From positions 248,001 to 312,000 of the forward strand of contig NZ_JAMJPL010000004.1 of the NCBI RefSeq assembly GCF_023555055.1: a stretch of DNA of 64,000 nucleotides. The letters are read 5' to 3'. Made by a program: the position numbers and the translations under genes. Below, in pieces: positions 17,548 through 26,041 of this stretch. Positions within the stretch are counted from its first letter, which is position 1. Every line of letters starts with the position of its first letter. The DNA is from Marinobacter sp. ATCH36. Its GTDB lineage: Bacteria > Pseudomonadota > Gammaproteobacteria > Pseudomonadales > Oleiphilaceae. Below the pieces are notes generated by a model. It was not told where the DNA came from and made no database searches. It was given only the letters and a program-made list of their open reading frames with translations.

Positions 17548-20337
17548 TCAAGCGCTCAATAACGCCCTGATGCGATTGGGAGGGTACACGCCAATGCCTT
17601 CCAGAACGCCTTTCATCCCCTTGATCCCGTTGCTCAGGCTAAAGTTATTTCTCGCCAACGCCAATGCATTTTCTGATATCTGCTGCCAACGCTCTTCGTT
17701 TTCGTAAAGTTCTTTAATTGCATCAACCCAGGCTTGGGGCTCTTCTACAATCATTGCGCTGACACCATGGGTCAATCCTGTTGCTTCTGCTGCTACCGGG
17801 CTAAGCACCTGAGGAACACCTGATGACATTCCTTCCAGTACTTTACCCTTGATACCAGCGCCGGAAAGCAGGGGCGCAACAATCACCCGATGGGTTTCAA
17901 ACACCTCATCCAGATTTTCTACAAACCCTTCCAGTATCACATCATCCGCCTCAAACTTTTTAAAGTTTTCCGGCATGCCGCTACCGTAGACATGGAATTT
18001 AGCGCCAGGTAGCTGCTTTCGCAGGAGTGGCATCACTGTTTCGACAAAAAATTCAACTGCTTCAATATTTGGCAGGTGCTTAAAGCCGCCAAGGAAGCCA
18101 ATGCCGGCCCGCTTTTCAAACGGTGTTTTATGTCCACGGCCATCCAATACCCATGGGCAAATAAAGAGATTATCGCCTTTAAGGTTGTGGCTGAGGATCA
18201 CTGCGTGCTCTGTCGGGTTATAGGAGAGGATTCCATCTACTTTCCGCATCAACGTCAGTTCCCTATCCCGGGTCGCTAGTGGGCCCGAGAGGTCGGACTT
18301 TTTAGCGGCCAGGGCTGCGCGCAGTTCCCTGAGGAAATGAAGGTCTGCATTATTGAACAATACTTTGGCTTTGGTGTACTTGCGTATTGTGGGGAGATGC
18401 CGTTCGGCAACGTCGTAGCGGGTGATGTAAACAATATCGAACTCATCACCGCGTTCGTGAAGAACCTGATCAATGGAAGTGCTAAAAGGTGCGTAGAAAG
18501 TTTCAATCCCCATGCGGTGGAGATTATCAGTGTATTTGCCCATGTGAGCCATGTTTTCAGCCACAAAGCTGACCTTGCAGCCATTGGCCTGGAGCATCCG
18601 CATTTCCTGAATTGCTGCGTAAGAACCTGCGTCATGGTCGGGGCGCGGAACTGCGTAGTCGATCATCAAAACCCGGTAGGCAACGTTGCGATCTTTATTG
18701 AAGCGAACGTTATCCAGGTATGCCTGGCCGTTGCCCATATAGGCGTCTACCCATTTGGCGCGGAATTTCGGAGCATTAATGGCCTGGTTTTTCTTGATAC
18801 CTTGGGTAAGGTCCCGACCGTTGCTCATGCCTTCAAAATGTACAACCACCGAGTGGGGCACATATACGGTTTTGAAACCAGCATCCCTGATCTTAAAGGC
18901 AAGATCTGTATCTTCATAATACGCTGGTGCGAACTCGTCACTGAAGCCGCCCACTTCTTCCCACACCTTGGTGGGTATCATCAGTGAGGCACCGGAAAGG
19001 TAATCAGCCTGACGGGCGTAGTTCCATTCCGGCGCCTCTGCGTTCTGCCCATTACCCAAGTTCCATGGATTGCCTTTATCCCACACAATTCCGCCGGCTT
19101 CCTGAAGCACTCCGTTCGGGTAAATCAGTTTGGAGCCGGTCATACCCACATCGTCGAAACGCGCAAATGTGGCTATCTGCTCATCCAGCCAGCCTGAGGT
19201 TACTTCAGTGTCATTGTTCAGCATCACCAGGTATTGGCCTTTGGCCTCTCTCGCGGCTTTGTTGCAATTTCGCAGGAAGCCAAGGTTTTGCTCGTTTACA
19301 ATAACGTCCACGTTCTCAACGATATCAGCAAGTTCTGTGGTCTTGTCGGTGGAGCAATCATCAACCACGACGACTTCAAAGCTTGCTTTGTTCCAGGCCA
19401 AAATAATGGAGGCCAGCGCATGGTAGGTCAGCTCGAACTTGTTGTGTACCGGGATTACGATAGTCACGTCTGGGTTGGCGACTTTTGGGAGCTTTAGCTT
19501 GGGGTACTTCTTGCGGCCCTGCCACCCCTCAACAACCAGGTCGTGCGCGCAAATAACGTTTTCGGTTCTTACACGAGCTTCGGCAGCGTCCGTCATCTGG
19601 CTTATTTCTTCGAGCTGCTTGCGTAGAGAAGCGTAACGATAACCAGCTGTTTTCGAGAGTGCTGCGTAATTCAACTCTTTTGCGCTGCCTACAAGGTGTT
19701 CCCAGGGAGTCTGAATGTTAGGGAACACATCTAGATAGGTGGCTTCTGCAATGGGCCCTCCCACCGTCGAGACCGTTAATGCATGGAAATTGCCGTCACA
19801 AATGATTGTAGGTAACGCAATATTGAACTTATATATACCACTGTCACTGAGCACGGCACCGCTCTCACCAACTTTCTCTCCGTGCTCATTGGTTAGTATT
19901 AAGCCTATGCTTTCATCTTCGAGGCTTGGAGCATGAATGGTGCCGCGCAGGTGTGACCACTCGATATGTTCAAAACTGATTTCAAACTTTCGCAGGTTTT
20001 CCAACGTTAACGGCTTTGCCGAAACCATTTTTCTTGAACTCGACTCCAGCAGCATGAGTTCAAGGTTTTCTTCACCATCTGGAATAGAGATTTTTATGCT
20101 GAAGCCGTATTTCCCGGTGCCAATATCCTGTTTTTTCAGGTCTTCCCTAAAACCACTCGCCATACCACGCCCCAGGATCTTGCCTGACTTGGTAACCACC
20201 TCCAGATCAAGGCTTTCCTCAGGGGCACTGGGGCACCATGCCCAGCCGGTGACATGCCCGTCTTTGAAAACATCGATACAGCCCTCGTAGTCTATCTCTT
20301 TTGGCTTAGTTACTTCTGAGGAAAAGATCTTCTTCAT
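17548..20337 (-). CDS. Giant fused glycosyltransferase: GWAW module, GT2 and GT4
   Basis: A 929-residue protein with at least three parts. Residues about 15-190 hold beta-rich modules, the first with VTGWAWCPSAPEESLDLEV and TGKYGFSIKIS. Residues about 285-530 are a GT2 domain: VTIVIPVHNKFELTYH, VVVDDCSTD, MLNNDTEV and the late YYEDTDLAFKIRDAG. The last 370 residues form a GT4-like half: VLMIDYAVPRPDHDAGS, GFLGGFKHLPN, VYGSG and APLLSGAGIKGKVLEGMS. Two catalytic domains in one chain suggest it adds two sugars in sequence. It lies 47 bases after rmlA. Linkages and donors cannot be deduced. Confidence 0.85.
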   Translation of the reverse strand: MKKIFSSEVTKPKEIDYEGCIDVFKDGHVTGWAWCPSAPEESLDLEVVTKSGKILGRGMASGFREDLKKQDIGTGKYGFSIKISIPDGEENLELMLLESSSRKMVSAKPLTLENLRKFEISFEHIEWSHLRGTIHAPSLEDESIGLILTNEHGEKVGESGAVLSDSGIYKFNIALPTIICDGNFHALTVSTVGGPIAEATYLDVFPNIQTPWEHLVGSAKELNYAALSKTAGYRYASLRKQLEEISQMTDAAEARVRTENVICAHDLVVEGWQGRKKYPKLKLPKVANPDVTIVIPVHNKFELTYHALASIILAWNKASFEVVVVDDCSTDKTTELADIVENVDVIVNEQNLGFLRNCNKAAREAKGQYLVMLNNDTEVTSGWLDEQIATFARFDDVGMTGSKLIYPNGVLQEAGGIVWDKGNPWNLGNGQNAEAPEWNYARQADYLSGASLMIPTKVWEEVGGFSDEFAPAYYEDTDLAFKIRDAGFKTVYVPHSVVVHFEGMSNGRDLTQGIKKNQAINAPKFRAKWVDAYMGNGQAYLDNVRFNKDRNVAYRVLMIDYAVPRPDHDAGSYAAIQEMRMLQANGCKVSFVAENMAHMGKYTDNLHRMGIETFYAPFSTSIDQVLHERGDEFDIVYITRYDVAERHLPTIRKYTKAKVLFNNADLHFLRELRAALAAKKSDLSGPLATRDRELTLMRKVDGILSYNPTEHAVILSHNLKGDNLFICPWVLDGRGHKTPFEKRAGIGFLGGFKHLPNIEAVEFFVETVMPLLRKQLPGAKFHVYGSGMPENFKKFEADDVILEGFVENLDEVFETHRVIVAPLLSGAGIKGKVLEGMSSGVPQVLSPVAAEATGLTHGVSAMIVEEPQAWVDAIKELYENEERWQQISENALALARNNFSLSNGIKGMKGVLEGIGVYPPNRIRALLSA

Positions 20338-20384
20338 ACAAATAATCCATTAATTAATAACAATTCTTCAGTTCTTTTTGGAAT

Positions 20385-21257
20385 TCAGCGCCGGCTGATC
20401 AGCAGCGCTTCCAAATAAGCTCCGTAATTAGTTTTTCTCAGCTTTTCTGCACACTCAGCCAGGAATGCATCGGAGATCCACCCTTGTGTCCACGCTATTT
20501 CCTCTAGGCAAGCGACTTTCAATCCCTGCCTGTGTTCAATGGTCTGCACATAGCTACTGGCTTCCAGCAGACTGTCGTGAGTACCAGTGTCCAGCCATGC
20601 GAAGCCTCGCCCAAGCCGTTCTACATTAAGATCGCCACGTTCAAGGTAGGCGTTGTTTATGCAAGTAATTTCCAGCTCGCCTCGGGTGGACGGCGTTACG
20701 TTTTTAGCGATTTCTACCACGTCGTTATCGTAAAAGTAGAGGCCGGTTACCGCGTAACTGGATTTCGGCTTCGCTGGCTTTTCTTCGATAGACAGCGCAG
20801 TACCGCTCTCATCAAAGTCCACAACACCAAACCGTTCGGGGTCTCTGACCATGTAGCCGAATATAGTCGCGCCACTGGTTTTGGCGGCCGCACGTTTTAA
20901 CTGATCGGAAAAGTGCTGGCCGTGGAAGATATTGTCGCCCAGCACCAGGCAGACGGAATCGTTGCCGATGAATTCCTCACCGATGATGAAGGCCTGTGCG
21001 AGCCCGTCCGGGCTGGGTTGCTCAGCGTAACTGAAGTTGATGCCAAACTGATTGCCGTCACCCAGTAGTTTCTCGTATTGAGGCAGGTCGTCGGGGGTGG
21101 AAATAACCAAGATATCGCGTATACCTGCCAGCATTAGCACCGAGATGGGATAGTAGATCATCGGTTTGTCGTACACTGGCAGAAGCTGCTTGGATACGCC
21201 GTGGGTGATGGGGTGTAGACGTGTGCCGGAACCTCCGGCGAGGATGATGCCTTTCAT
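20385..21257 (-). CDS. rmlA: Glucose-1-phosphate thymidylyltransferase
   Basis: RmlA couples dTTP and glucose-1-phosphate to dTDP-glucose, the first step towards both dTDP-rhamnose and the amino sugar. The 290 residues show the canonical [20 protein letters not shown] at 8-27, [15 protein letters not shown] and the C-terminal RKTNYGAYL. The length is usual for the family. Its ATG overlaps the rmlD stop in an ATGA, so the two are translationally coupled. Feedback inhibition by dTDP-rhamnose is a known property of the family. The glucose-1-phosphate is supplied by the pgm gene at the far end of the operon. Confidence 0.97.
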   Translation of the reverse strand: MKGIILAGGSGTRLHPITHGVSKQLLPVYDKPMIYYPISVLMLAGIRDILVISTPDDLPQYEKLLGDGNQFGINFSYAEQPSPDGLAQAFIIGEEFIGNDSVCLVLGDNIFHGQHFSDQLKRAAAKTSGATIFGYMVRDPERFGVVDFDESGTALSIEEKPAKPKSSYAVTGLYFYDNDVVEIAKNVTPSTRGELEITCINNAYLERGDLNVERLGRGFAWLDTGTHDSLLEASSYVQTIEHRQGLKVACLEEIAWTQGWISDAFLAECAEKLRKTNYGAYLEALLISRR

Positions 21258-22129
21258 TTGTTCTCCAGGTATTCGCCCAGGGTCAGTGCCAGTTGGCTTT
21301 GCCAGTGTGGTAGCTGGATGTTCAGGGCGGTTTCCAGTTTGGTCAGGTCCATCCTTGCGTTCAGCGGCCTTTGTGCTGGTGTCGGGTAGTCGCTGGTGGG
21401 GATGGGGTGGGCGTTTTCGGGGCCCATGGTTAAATGTTCACCGTGGTCGTTGGCCAGGCGAAAAATTTCCTGTGCAAAGCCATGCCAGCTGGTTTCTCCG
21501 GCAGGGGCCAGGTGGTAAAGCCCACCGGCTATGTTGCTGTGGACAGCCATGGCAGTTATCTGGGCAATCAGCCGTGCCGGTGTGGGTGCGCCGATCTGGT
21601 CTGCCACTATGTTGAGTTCGGTTTTGCTTTTGGCCAGCCGCAGCATGGTTTTCATGAAGTTGTTGCCGCGGGCACTGTAGACCCAGCTGGTGCGGAAGAT
21701 GAAGTGTTCTGCACCACTTTGCTGGATCGCCTCGTCGCCGGCCAGCTTGGAGGCACCGTAGACGCTCAGGGGCCCGGTCGCGCTTGTCTCTTGCCATGGC
21801 TGATCGCCATTACCCGGGTACACATAGTCGCTGCTGTAGTGCACCAGGAAAGCGCCCTGCTCTGCGGCGAACCTGGCCAGCTGCTCAGGCAGGCCCGCGT
21901 TCAGTCTGAAGGCTTCACGCTGATGGTCTTCAGCGGCATCGACTGCAGTCCAGGCGGAGGCGTTGGCGATCAGGTCTGGCTGGTGGGCTTCCAGGTAGTC
22001 GGCTACGGCATGTTCGTTGGTCAGATCGAGCTCTGCCCTGCCTGGGGCGGTGATGGTGCCCAGGGGGGAGAGGGTTCGGTGGAGCTCGAAGCCGACTTGG
22101 CCGGTTTTGCCTAGGAGTAGGATTTTCAT
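21254..22129 (-). CDS. rmlD: dTDP-4-dehydrorhamnose reductase
   Basis: RmlD reduces dTDP-4-keto-L-rhamnose to dTDP-L-rhamnose with NAD(P)H. From [16 protein letters not shown] the Rossmann loop GKTGQVG is clear. The catalytic Tyr-Lys pair lies in [13 protein letters not shown], and [13 protein letters not shown] is typical. The start at ATG 22129 gives 291 residues and has AAAGG at a good distance; a longer frame from 22156 would begin inside the repeat of the adjoining cassette. The upstream cassette ends about ten bases before this start and leaves the ribosome site intact. GC is higher than in the AT-rich core further along the operon. Confidence 0.95.
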   Translation of the reverse strand: MKILLLGKTGQVGFELHRTLSPLGTITAPGRAELDLTNEHAVADYLEAHQPDLIANASAWTAVDAAEDHQREAFRLNAGLPEQLARFAAEQGAFLVHYSSDYVYPGNGDQPWQETSATGPLSVYGASKLAGDEAIQQSGAEHFIFRTSWVYSARGNNFMKTMLRLAKSKTELNIVADQIGAPTPARLIAQITAMAVHSNIAGGLYHLAPAGETSWHGFAQEIFRLANDHGEHLTMGPENAHPIPTSDYPTPAQRPLNARMDLTKLETALNIQLPHWQSQLALTLGEYLENK

Positions 22130-22139
22130 TTTTAAACCT

Positions 22140-22176
22140 TTTTTTGCCACGGACACTCACTGACGCTCACGGACGA
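22140..22176 (+). repeat. Left terminal inverted repeat of GxxExxY cassette
   Basis: Reverse-complement partner of 22596-22632; contains ACGGACACTCACTGACGCTC. It sits directly before the rmlD ribosome site. Confidence 0.85.
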
Positions 22177-22217
22177 AAAGAAAAACCAATTAATGTTTTG
22201 TCCGTGTGGGTCCGTGG

Positions 22218-22583
22218 CTATAAAACAATTCTTTTAATAAACGCTTTCGGGAAAGTGAAGTTTACGAGCATGCCGACTGACTTTCCGGTGGCTTTCAGAT
22301 AATTGATTAACTGGGGTTCCGCTGAGAGCGGCAGCCGTTGTTGTGCTTTCAGTTCGAGAATAACCAGGTTGTTAACCAGTAAGTCCAGACGATGTTCGCC
22401 TACCAGTTGGCCTTTGTAGGTTATGTTGAGTGGCACTTCTGATTGAACCGCCAGCCCCCTCTGCTTTAATTCAAATTCAAGCGCCTTTTGATAAACCCCC
22501 TCGAGAAAACCGGGGCCCAGCACTTTATTAACCTCAAAAATCGCCCCACGTATCCTGTAGGTAATATCTTCTTCCCTAATCAT
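22218..22583 (-). CDS. GxxExxY protein (PD-(D/E)XK-like family)
   Basis: A 121-residue protein named for its GPGFLEGVYQKAL motif (GxxExxY). It begins MIREEDITYRIRGAIFEVNK and has LDLLVNNLVILELKAQ, the acid and E-x-K pattern expected of a PD-(D/E)XK nuclease-like fold. The family is widespread and its role is unresolved. The ATG at 22583 was chosen because the longer frame extends through the repeat and into the rmlB coding region, where its residues have no family character. The gene is enclosed by inverted repeats and breaks the rmlB-rmlD-rmlA run. It may still be co-transcribed with them on the minus strand. Confidence 0.85.
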   Translation of the reverse strand: MIREEDITYRIRGAIFEVNKVLGPGFLEGVYQKALEFELKQRGLAVQSEVPLNITYKGQLVGEHRLDLLVNNLVILELKAQQRLPLSAEPQLINYLKATGKSVGMLVNFTFPKAFIKRIVL

Positions 22584-22595
22584 TTTTCTCTCTTC

Positions 22596-22632
22596 TCGTC
22601 CGTGAGCGTCAGTGAGTGTCCGTGGCAAAAAA
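22596..22632 (-). repeat. Right terminal inverted repeat of GxxExxY cassette
   Basis: Partner of 22140-22176 in opposite orientation. It lies between the GxxExxY start codon and the rmlB stop. Confidence 0.85.
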
Positions 22633-22636
22633 GACT

Positions 22637-23761
22637 TTAAGCGTTTACTCCCAGCCTCTGGCCTTGGTAGCTGCCGTCCTGCACCCGTTGCCACCAGGTT
22701 TTGTTGTCCAAATACCACTGTACGGTTTTGCGCAGGCCGGTTTCGAAGGTTTCTTCGGGCTTCCAACCCAGGTCTTTTTCGATCTTGCTGGCGTCTATGG
22801 CGTAGCGCAGGTCGTGGCCGGGGCGGTCTTTTACGAAGGTGATCTGGTCGCGGTAGCTGGTTTCTTTGGGGACCAGGTCTTGAAGGACATCGCAGATGGT
22901 TTCCACCACTTCCAGGTTTTTCTTTTCGTTGTGGCCGCCGATGTTGTAGGTCTCGGCTATTCCGCCCTTTTGCGCCACCAGAATCAGAGCGCGGGCGTGG
23001 TCTTCTACGTAGAGCCAGTCGCGGATTTGGCTGCCGTCGCCGTAAACCGGTAGAGGTTTGCCGGCCAAGGCGTTGAGGATGACCAGCGGGATAAGTTTTT
23101 CCGGGAAGTGATAGGGGCCGTAGTTGTTGCTGCAGTTGGTGATAACGGTTGGCAGGCCGTAGGTGCGTTGCCAGGCTCTGACTAGGTGGTCTGAGCTGGC
23201 TTTGCTGGCTGAATAGGGGCTGCTTGGGGCGTAGGGGGTTTGTTCGGTGAATAATGGCAAATTGGGTTGTTGGGGATCTTGTCGGATTTCGCTTTGCTCT
23301 ATCCGACCTACGTTTTCGGCCAGGTCGCCGTAGACTTCGTCGGTGCTTATGTGGTGGAAGCGGAAGTTGTTGGCTTTTCCCGGGTTGTTGGTTTGCAGGG
23401 TTTTCCAGTAGCTTCTTGCGGCTTCCAGCAGGGTGTAGGTGCCGATGATGTTGGTTTCCATGAAGGCGGCGGGGCCGTCTATGGAGCGGTCTACGTGGCT
23501 TTCGGCGGCCAGGTGCATGATGATGTCTGGCTGGTGCTCGCTGAATATCGCGCTCATGGCTTCGGCGTTACAGATGTCGGCCTGAACGAAGCGGTAACGG
23601 TTGTCGCCCTCTACGCTGGCAAGGGATTCTAGGTTGCCGGCGTAGGTGAGTTTGTCGACGTTCACTACCGTATGTGCGGTGTTTTTGATCAGTTCACGGA
23701 CAACGGCGGAGCCAATAAAGCCGGCGCCGCCGGTGATCAGGAAGGTTTTGGTCTGGGTCAT
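22637..23761 (-). CDS. rmlB: dTDP-glucose 4,6-dehydratase
   Basis: RmlB turns dTDP-glucose into dTDP-4-keto-6-deoxyglucose, the branch point between rhamnose and the amino sugar. The 374 residues show the NAD loop [13 protein letters not shown], the [12 protein letters not shown] catalytic Thr-Asp-Glu segment, and [10 protein letters not shown] with the Tyr-Lys pair. Between YGDL and [11 protein letters not shown] the chain carries an unusual loop, [14 protein letters not shown]. This loop is the translation of a GTCGGAT-type repeat (23281-23311) on the opposite strand. The loop position is naturally variable in the family, so activity is probably kept. The gene starts at ATG 23761, only 4 bases after the GT4 stop. 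Confidence 0.96.
   Translation of the reverse strand: MTQTKTFLITGGAGFIGSAVVRELIKNTAHTVVNVDKLTYAGNLESLASVEGDNRYRFVQADICNAEAMSAIFSEHQPDIIMHLAAESHVDRSIDGPAAFMETNIIGTYTLLEAARSYWKTLQTNNPGKANNFRFHHISTDEVYGDLAENVGRIEQSEIRQDPQQPNLPLFTEQTPYAPSSPYSASKASSDHLVRAWQRTYGLPTVITNCSNNYGPYHFPEKLIPLVILNALAGKPLPVYGDGSQIRDWLYVEDHARALILVAQKGGIAETYNIGGHNEKKNLEVVETICDVLQDLVPKETSYRDQITFVKDRPGHDLRYAIDASKIEKDLGWKPEETFETGLRKTVQWYLDNKTWWQRVQDGSYQGQRLGVNA
23281..23311 (+). repeat. GTCGGAT-type palindromic repeat inside rmlB
   Basis: Arms GTCGGAT and ATCCGACCTAC frame TTCGCTTTGCTCT. The same element, with TTA/TAA inner bases, occurs at 32427-32456 and 47522-47558. Here it lies inside the coding sequence and is read in frame as [11 protein letters not shown]. 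Confidence 0.8.
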
Positions 23762-23765
23762 AGTC

Positions 23766-25028
23766 TTACTTTAAGTGGACTGGATTAAGATCTAGCAGGC
23801 GGAAAATCGTTTTGTTGATTTCGCGCACGTCGAAACGCTCTCTTGCCAGATGGTAGCTGGCCAGGCCCATGGGGCGGATAAGCTCTGGCTCCTGAATGAA
23901 GCGCAGCATGGCTTTCTCCAGCGCGGCCTGGTTATGTGGTGGAACCAGGAAGCCGTTTTCACCTTCTACGACGGTTTTGCGGCATCCGGGCATGCTGGTG
24001 GTTATAACCGGCCGCCCCATGGCGAGCGCTTCCTGGGTGCTGCGGGGTACGCCTTCCCGGTAATAGGTTGGCAATACGAATACACTGCTGTCTGCCAGCC
24101 ACGGCACAACGTCTTTCACCAGGCCCGGATAAATAATCAGGCCTTCTTCTACAAGCTGTTTCAGCTCGTCGCGGTTTATCGCGCCCGGCTTGGCATCTGG
24201 TGCTCCCAGCAGGATAAATTCCGTTTTCGGGTAGCTGCGCCGAAGCGCGCGGGCAGCTTCGATGTAATAGCGCACGCCTTTTTCATGCAGCAAGCGGCCT
24301 ATGAAGATGAAGCGCACGGGGTCGGTAATGGGTGGACGGAAGGAATACCTTTCCAGGCACACACCGATGCCACCCAGCATTTCTGGCTCTGGCGAACGAA
24401 TACCAAAGCTTTCAAGGTCTTCTTTATCGCCCTGGTTCAGTACCAACAACCGGTGCGCCATTGGGAGGCTGAAGCGGAACAGGCGGATCATTAACTTGCG
24501 GACAAAGCGCTTGCGGAAACTGTCGCCCTTCGGCCCAACGGTAAATATGCGGCCCAGGCCCTCTATTTTGGCGACCCTAAATGGCACGCCCGCCATTTTG
24601 GCGGCGATTGTTCCGTAGATGGAGGGTTTGGAGAAGTAGCAAAAACTGAGGCTAATGTTGTGTCGCTTGAAAAGCCGATAAAGCTGCCACACCGCGGCAA
24701 TGTCACCCAGGGGATTGGTGCTTACCTGCCCCATCCGGTAAAGCACTGGCTCCGCGCCCATTTCCCGTATCGCTGCCCTGGTCTCCTTGGTGTAATCAGT
24801 AGCAAACGCAAATACCGTATGGCCCGCTGTTACCATTTCGCGGATAAGCTCACCACGAAATCCGAGCATGGTGTCCACCAGGGTACCCACAATGGCTATC
24901 CGCTGGTGGTTTACGGGAGACTCGGCCTGCTCCTGGTTTGCGGCTACTTCGCGCCGCTGAGCAGGTTGATACCCTTTCTCGCCGCTTTCTTTAAGCTGTC
25001 TTGCCAGGTTGTTGGCTGTTCGTGCCAT
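23766..25028 (-). CDS. Family 4 glycosyltransferase
   Basis: A 420-residue GT-B enzyme. The N-terminal domain contains [20 protein letters not shown] and [18 protein letters not shown]. The C-terminal domain contains [14 protein letters not shown] and [21 protein letters not shown] (the E-x7-E nucleotide-sugar motif) and then GENGFLVPP. It resembles the PglA-like GT4 enzymes that add an early sugar to a carrier lipid. The ATG at 25028 overlaps the KpsC-like gene by 85 bases, an unusually long overlap. No in-frame start lies between it and the conserved domain, so it was kept, giving a 40-residue polar N-terminal tail not typical of the family. It may initiate or extend the repeat unit. Confidence 0.87.
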   Translation of the reverse strand: MARTANNLARQLKESGEKGYQPAQRREVAANQEQAESPVNHQRIAIVGTLVDTMLGFRGELIREMVTAGHTVFAFATDYTKETRAAIREMGAEPVLYRMGQVSTNPLGDIAAVWQLYRLFKRHNISLSFCYFSKPSIYGTIAAKMAGVPFRVAKIEGLGRIFTVGPKGDSFRKRFVRKLMIRLFRFSLPMAHRLLVLNQGDKEDLESFGIRSPEPEMLGGIGVCLERYSFRPPITDPVRFIFIGRLLHEKGVRYYIEAARALRRSYPKTEFILLGAPDAKPGAINRDELKQLVEEGLIIYPGLVKDVVPWLADSSVFVLPTYYREGVPRSTQEALAMGRPVITTSMPGCRKTVVEGENGFLVPPHNQAALEKAMLRFIQEPELIRPMGLASYHLARERFDVREINKTIFRLLDLNPVHLK

Positions 25029-26032
25029 TGTTTCAGCTCTTGGAGAATGCGTTCCGGCGATGTGTACTGGCCTGTATACCGGCTGACGTAAAGCGGGTAT
25101 TGCACCAGGGTTGAATACGCCAGTTCTTCCAGTGTTAATTGTCGATGGCGCCGGCGGCAGGAGACCTTGTCGTTGGTCAGCCCCCAGCCTGCGTAGAACG
25201 GTAGCCCATAACAGGTTACCGGTTTATTTCGGATGATCGCTTCAAAACCCGTGAGGGACGTCATCGTGTGGACTTCGTCGACGTCATCCAGTAACGCGGT
25301 GATGTTCAGGTGAGCAACACTTTCATCAACGTAGTCTTGCGTTCGGCTCTCTTCGCTGCCCGGCTTTCTTGCCCCGGCAACCACATCCGGATGGGGTTTG
25401 TAGATAATCCACGCATCAGGATTTGTCTGCCTAACGGCTTTTACCAAAGCGAAGTTAGTGTTTACTTCTGGTGCACCGAAACGGATGGATGCATCACTTT
25501 CGACCTGCCCGGGCACCAGAATGACCCGTTGGGATGTTTTAGGCCTGCTCCATTCGCCAGAGCCAGTGTTGTACTTGCTGATGCCGGCCTGCCTGATTTG
25601 TTCCAGCAGGTTCCGTGCCCGGTTTTTTTCTCCGTCGGTGTATTGATGCCCGGATAACAGGGATTCCAGCCTGGACGGGGCAGTGGCATCGAAGTAAAGG
25701 CTCTGGTCATCCAACACCCATGAGAGGGGTTGGGCAAACTGGGCTCCAAGGCCCACGGAACGAAGGAACCCGTCCTCGAGCCGCACCAGGGTAATGTTCT
25801 GCGCCAGGCTTTCACTGATATCTTTCCGGCCCCAGATCAGGGCAATCGCACCCGCTGGAACCTGATTCGCCCCGCGCACGTGGTTGATTTTGCTGTTCTG
25901 GATAAATCGGGCAAGAGTGCTGCGCCAGTGGGGATTAAAACCGATGGCATAGGCTGATCGGTTGCCCAGGCCCCGATGTTCGCAGAATGACTCCCAGCTG
26001 TTAAACGACTCCTCAGGCACTTCAGCCATCAT
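24944..26032 (-). CDS. KpsC-like single-domain Kdo transferase
   Basis: A 362-residue capsule_synth-family protein resembling one half of KpsC. Diagnostic strings are VRLEDGFLRSVGLGAQFAQP, WVLDDQSLYFDA, VPGQVESDASI, IIYKPHPDV, TSLTGFEAIIR and CYGLPFYAGWGLT. KpsC and KpsS build the short beta-Kdo linker between phosphatidylglycerol and the capsule in ABC-exported systems. KpsC normally has two such catalytic modules (about 675 residues), whereas only one is present here. No kpsS, kpsF or kpsU is seen in the window. Two adjacent ATG codons open the gene, 9 bases after kpsE. The Kdo role is inferred from the family. Confidence 0.82.
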   Translation of the reverse strand: MMAEVPEESFNSWESFCEHRGLGNRSAYAIGFNPHWRSTLARFIQNSKINHVRGANQVPAGAIALIWGRKDISESLAQNITLVRLEDGFLRSVGLGAQFAQPLSWVLDDQSLYFDATAPSRLESLLSGHQYTDGEKNRARNLLEQIRQAGISKYNTGSGEWSRPKTSQRVILVPGQVESDASIRFGAPEVNTNFALVKAVRQTNPDAWIIYKPHPDVVAGARKPGSEESRTQDYVDESVAHLNITALLDDVDEVHTMTSLTGFEAIIRNKPVTCYGLPFYAGWGLTNDKVSCRRRHRQLTLEELAYSTLVQYPLYVSRYTGQYTSPERILQELKQWHEQPTTWQDSLKKAARKGINLLSGAK

Positions 26033-26041
26033 ACCCGGCCT

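Larger units (their letters stand above)
22139..22632. mobile_element. GxxExxY cassette bounded by 37-base inverted repeats
   Basis: A 494-base unit between rmlB and rmlD carries one gene (22218-22583) and ends in matching inverted repeats: 22140-22176 and 22596-22632. The arms contain GCCACGGACACTCACTGACG and continue CTCACGGACGA, with no mismatch seen over about 37 bases. A third, partial copy of the motif (GTCCGTG...GTCCGTGGC) lies inside at 22200-22217. The unit ends 5 bases from the rmlB stop and about 10 bases from the rmlD start. No transposase is encoded, so mobilisation would have to be in trans. Confidence 0.7.

Noticed and set aside
21434..22114. Long plus-strand frame opposite rmlD
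   Set aside because: Fully covered by the well-supported rmlD on the other strand.
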